DNA from: Candidatus Agrococcus pullicola | Lineage (GTDB): Bacteria > Actinomycetota > Actinomycetes > Actinomycetales > Microbacteriaceae | Reading direction: 5' to 3' | Length of the DNA: 5,400 nt | Assembly: GCA_019115685.1 (NCBI GenBank) | Contig: DXDC01000122.1 | Coordinates: forward strand, 1 to 5,400 | Shown here: positions 4,771 through 5,400 of the stretch, piece by piece | Layout: every line of letters starts with the position of its first letter | Numbering within the stretch: the first letter of the stretch is position 1 | Made by a program: the position numbers and the translations under genes | Notes under the pieces: generated by a model | Seen by the model: only the letters and a program-made list of their open reading frames with translations | The model's database searches: none | What the model was told of the DNA's origin: nothing

Positions 4771-5103
4771 GACCGCCGAACGGGGCTCCTACAGGCGCTT
4801 TACCGACGGAACTTACTTGCGCCGGAAATCATCACTTTCGACGAGCTTCTCGCCCGCGCGGAATGTATCGTTGACTTTTCGGAAGTCGACCCGCGGAATG
4901 ATCCTCCGAGCGATGGCGATGGCCCAGGTGATGGCGCTGATGAGCACCGCGGCGGCGAGGACGAAGGTGGGCATGGCGCCGATGCAGGCGCCTGCGAAAC
5001 GTGCGGACCCGGAGGTAAGATCAGACCGTGCCGCTCGCTCGGCGGCGAGGAGTGTTCCGCCTCTCGCGACGAGTGGCACGCTGAGGGCACGAAGCGTGGA
5101 TGA
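4771..5103 (+). pseudogene. Start-less remnant resembling the C-terminus of a DUF4263/Shedu-type nuclease
   Basis: Directly after the excisionase stop the same frame stays open for 110 codons to TGA 5101-5103 with no ATG, GTG or TTG in frame, as expected of a 5'-truncated gene. Codons 8-35 read QALYRRNLLAPEIITFDELL then ARAECIVD. The pattern E-I-I-T-F-D-E-L-L-x-R-A is what I know from the C-terminal end of DUF4263 (Shedu SduA-like) antiphage nucleases, where a last strand and helix follow the PD-(D/E)XK core. An acidic Gly/Asp-rich linker follows (codons 40-72), then a tail with Cys at 75, 78, 87 and 95, a possible metal-binding knuckle. The catalytic core is absent. A minus-strand frame ending at 4813 with a hydrophobic segment is the competing interpretation; its third-position GC is higher, so confidence is only moderate. 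Confidence 0.5.
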
Positions 5104-5290
5104 GGCTGCGCAAGCCGCCCCGGTTCCGAGCCTTCTCGCCAGCAAAGACAAGGGCTGGCAGTCCCGAGGCGCTCGTCTCCCGGCGAGAACTGGGACTTCT
5201 TCTCGGGTTCCGGATCCAGCTACGTCATCGGCAAGGCCGGCTCGAGGCTTGAACGCGCGGGGGTGAAATGCCTCTTGTGGCTCGGGTGGG
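5104..5290. other. Unassigned stretch before the acetyltransferase fragment
   Basis: No gene can be supported. The plus-strand frame in register with the preceding remnant stays open from 5104 to the window end and contains a protein-like patch at about 5185-5260 (NWDFFSGSGSSYVIGKAG), while a second plus frame reads SPEALVSRRELGLLLGF and stops before 5240. Either may be a piece of a decayed gene. No terminator stem was seen after the minus-strand stop at 5291. Confidence 0.35.
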
Positions 5291-5400
5291 TCACGTTCCG
5301 GCGCGCGTCAGTAAGAACAGTTCTCGCGGGCTCCCATCAGGTGCCGGATCGGTCAGTCCCTGTGAGGCGAAGCCGTTCCGCTTATAGAGGCGTCGCGCCG
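5291..5400 (-). CDS. GNAT-family N-acetyltransferase, C-terminal part (runs off the right edge)
   Basis: The minus-strand frame entering from the right edge encodes the last 35 residues of a protein: ARRLYKRNGFASQGLTDPAP, then DGSPRELFLLTRAGT and TGA at 5291-5293. A-R-x-L-Y-x-R-x-G-F is the conserved motif B region of GNAT acetyltransferases (the helix and strand after the acetyl-CoA site), normally followed within 30-40 residues by the C-terminus, as here. The enzyme would transfer an acetyl group from acetyl-CoA to an amine; the substrate cannot be told from this part. The acetyl-CoA-binding motif A and the start lie outside the window. The end looks intact, so the gene is probably complete beyond the edge. 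Confidence 0.75.
   Translation of the reverse strand, partial: ARRLYKRNGFASQGLTDPAPDGSPRELFLLTRAGT

Overview
The base composition (GC-rich with GC-rich third codon positions, frequent GTG starts, short overlapping operons) and the protein families point to a high-GC actinomycete, most likely of the Microbacteriaceae type. No 16S or other taxonomic marker is present, so this is an inference. The window reads as an accessory region or genomic-island edge: intact small genes are interleaved with remnants of larger ones.

Left part (1-2030). A tyrosine-recombinase (integrase) fragment enters from the left edge and loses its homology near position 356, before the catalytic domain. After about 200 unassigned bases comes a minus-strand two-gene operon: a TetR-family regulator (start 1782) overlapping by 11 bp a two-helix membrane protein (1145-564). 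The TetR promoter is readable: -35 TCGACA, 17 bp, -10 TACACT, with a perfect 7-2-7 palindrome covering the -10, which suggests autorepression. Just upstream lies a second, larger inverted repeat with perfect 16-bp arms.

Middle part (2025-2821). This is a short gene graveyard. It holds the last ~70 residues of an acyltransferase-3 (OafA-like) membrane enzyme, the first ~22 codons of an IS3-type transposase OrfA on the opposite strand, the 5' end of a small minus-strand gene (possibly DprA-like) with a strong ribosome binding site, and a small two-helix membrane protein whose C-terminus is displaced by a one-base frameshift.

Right part (3003-4770). A compact cassette: a DUF3024 protein on the minus strand, divergent from a plus-strand series of a PD-(D/E)XK-nuclease-like protein, then a winged-helix-like protein whose frame runs without a stop into an excisionase-type HTH protein. 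That HTH domain is interrupted by an in-frame TAG at 4621. The nuclease fold next to two putative DNA-binding domains makes this the most interesting functional unit here.

Right edge (4771-5400). Directly after the excisionase stop is a plus-strand frame without any usual start codon. It reads like the C-terminus of a DUF4263/Shedu-type defence nuclease followed by an acidic linker and a four-cysteine tail, and I interpret it as a gene remnant. The window ends in the C-terminal 35 residues of a minus-strand GNAT acetyltransferase. All family assignments come from reading motifs by eye; no database search was possible.
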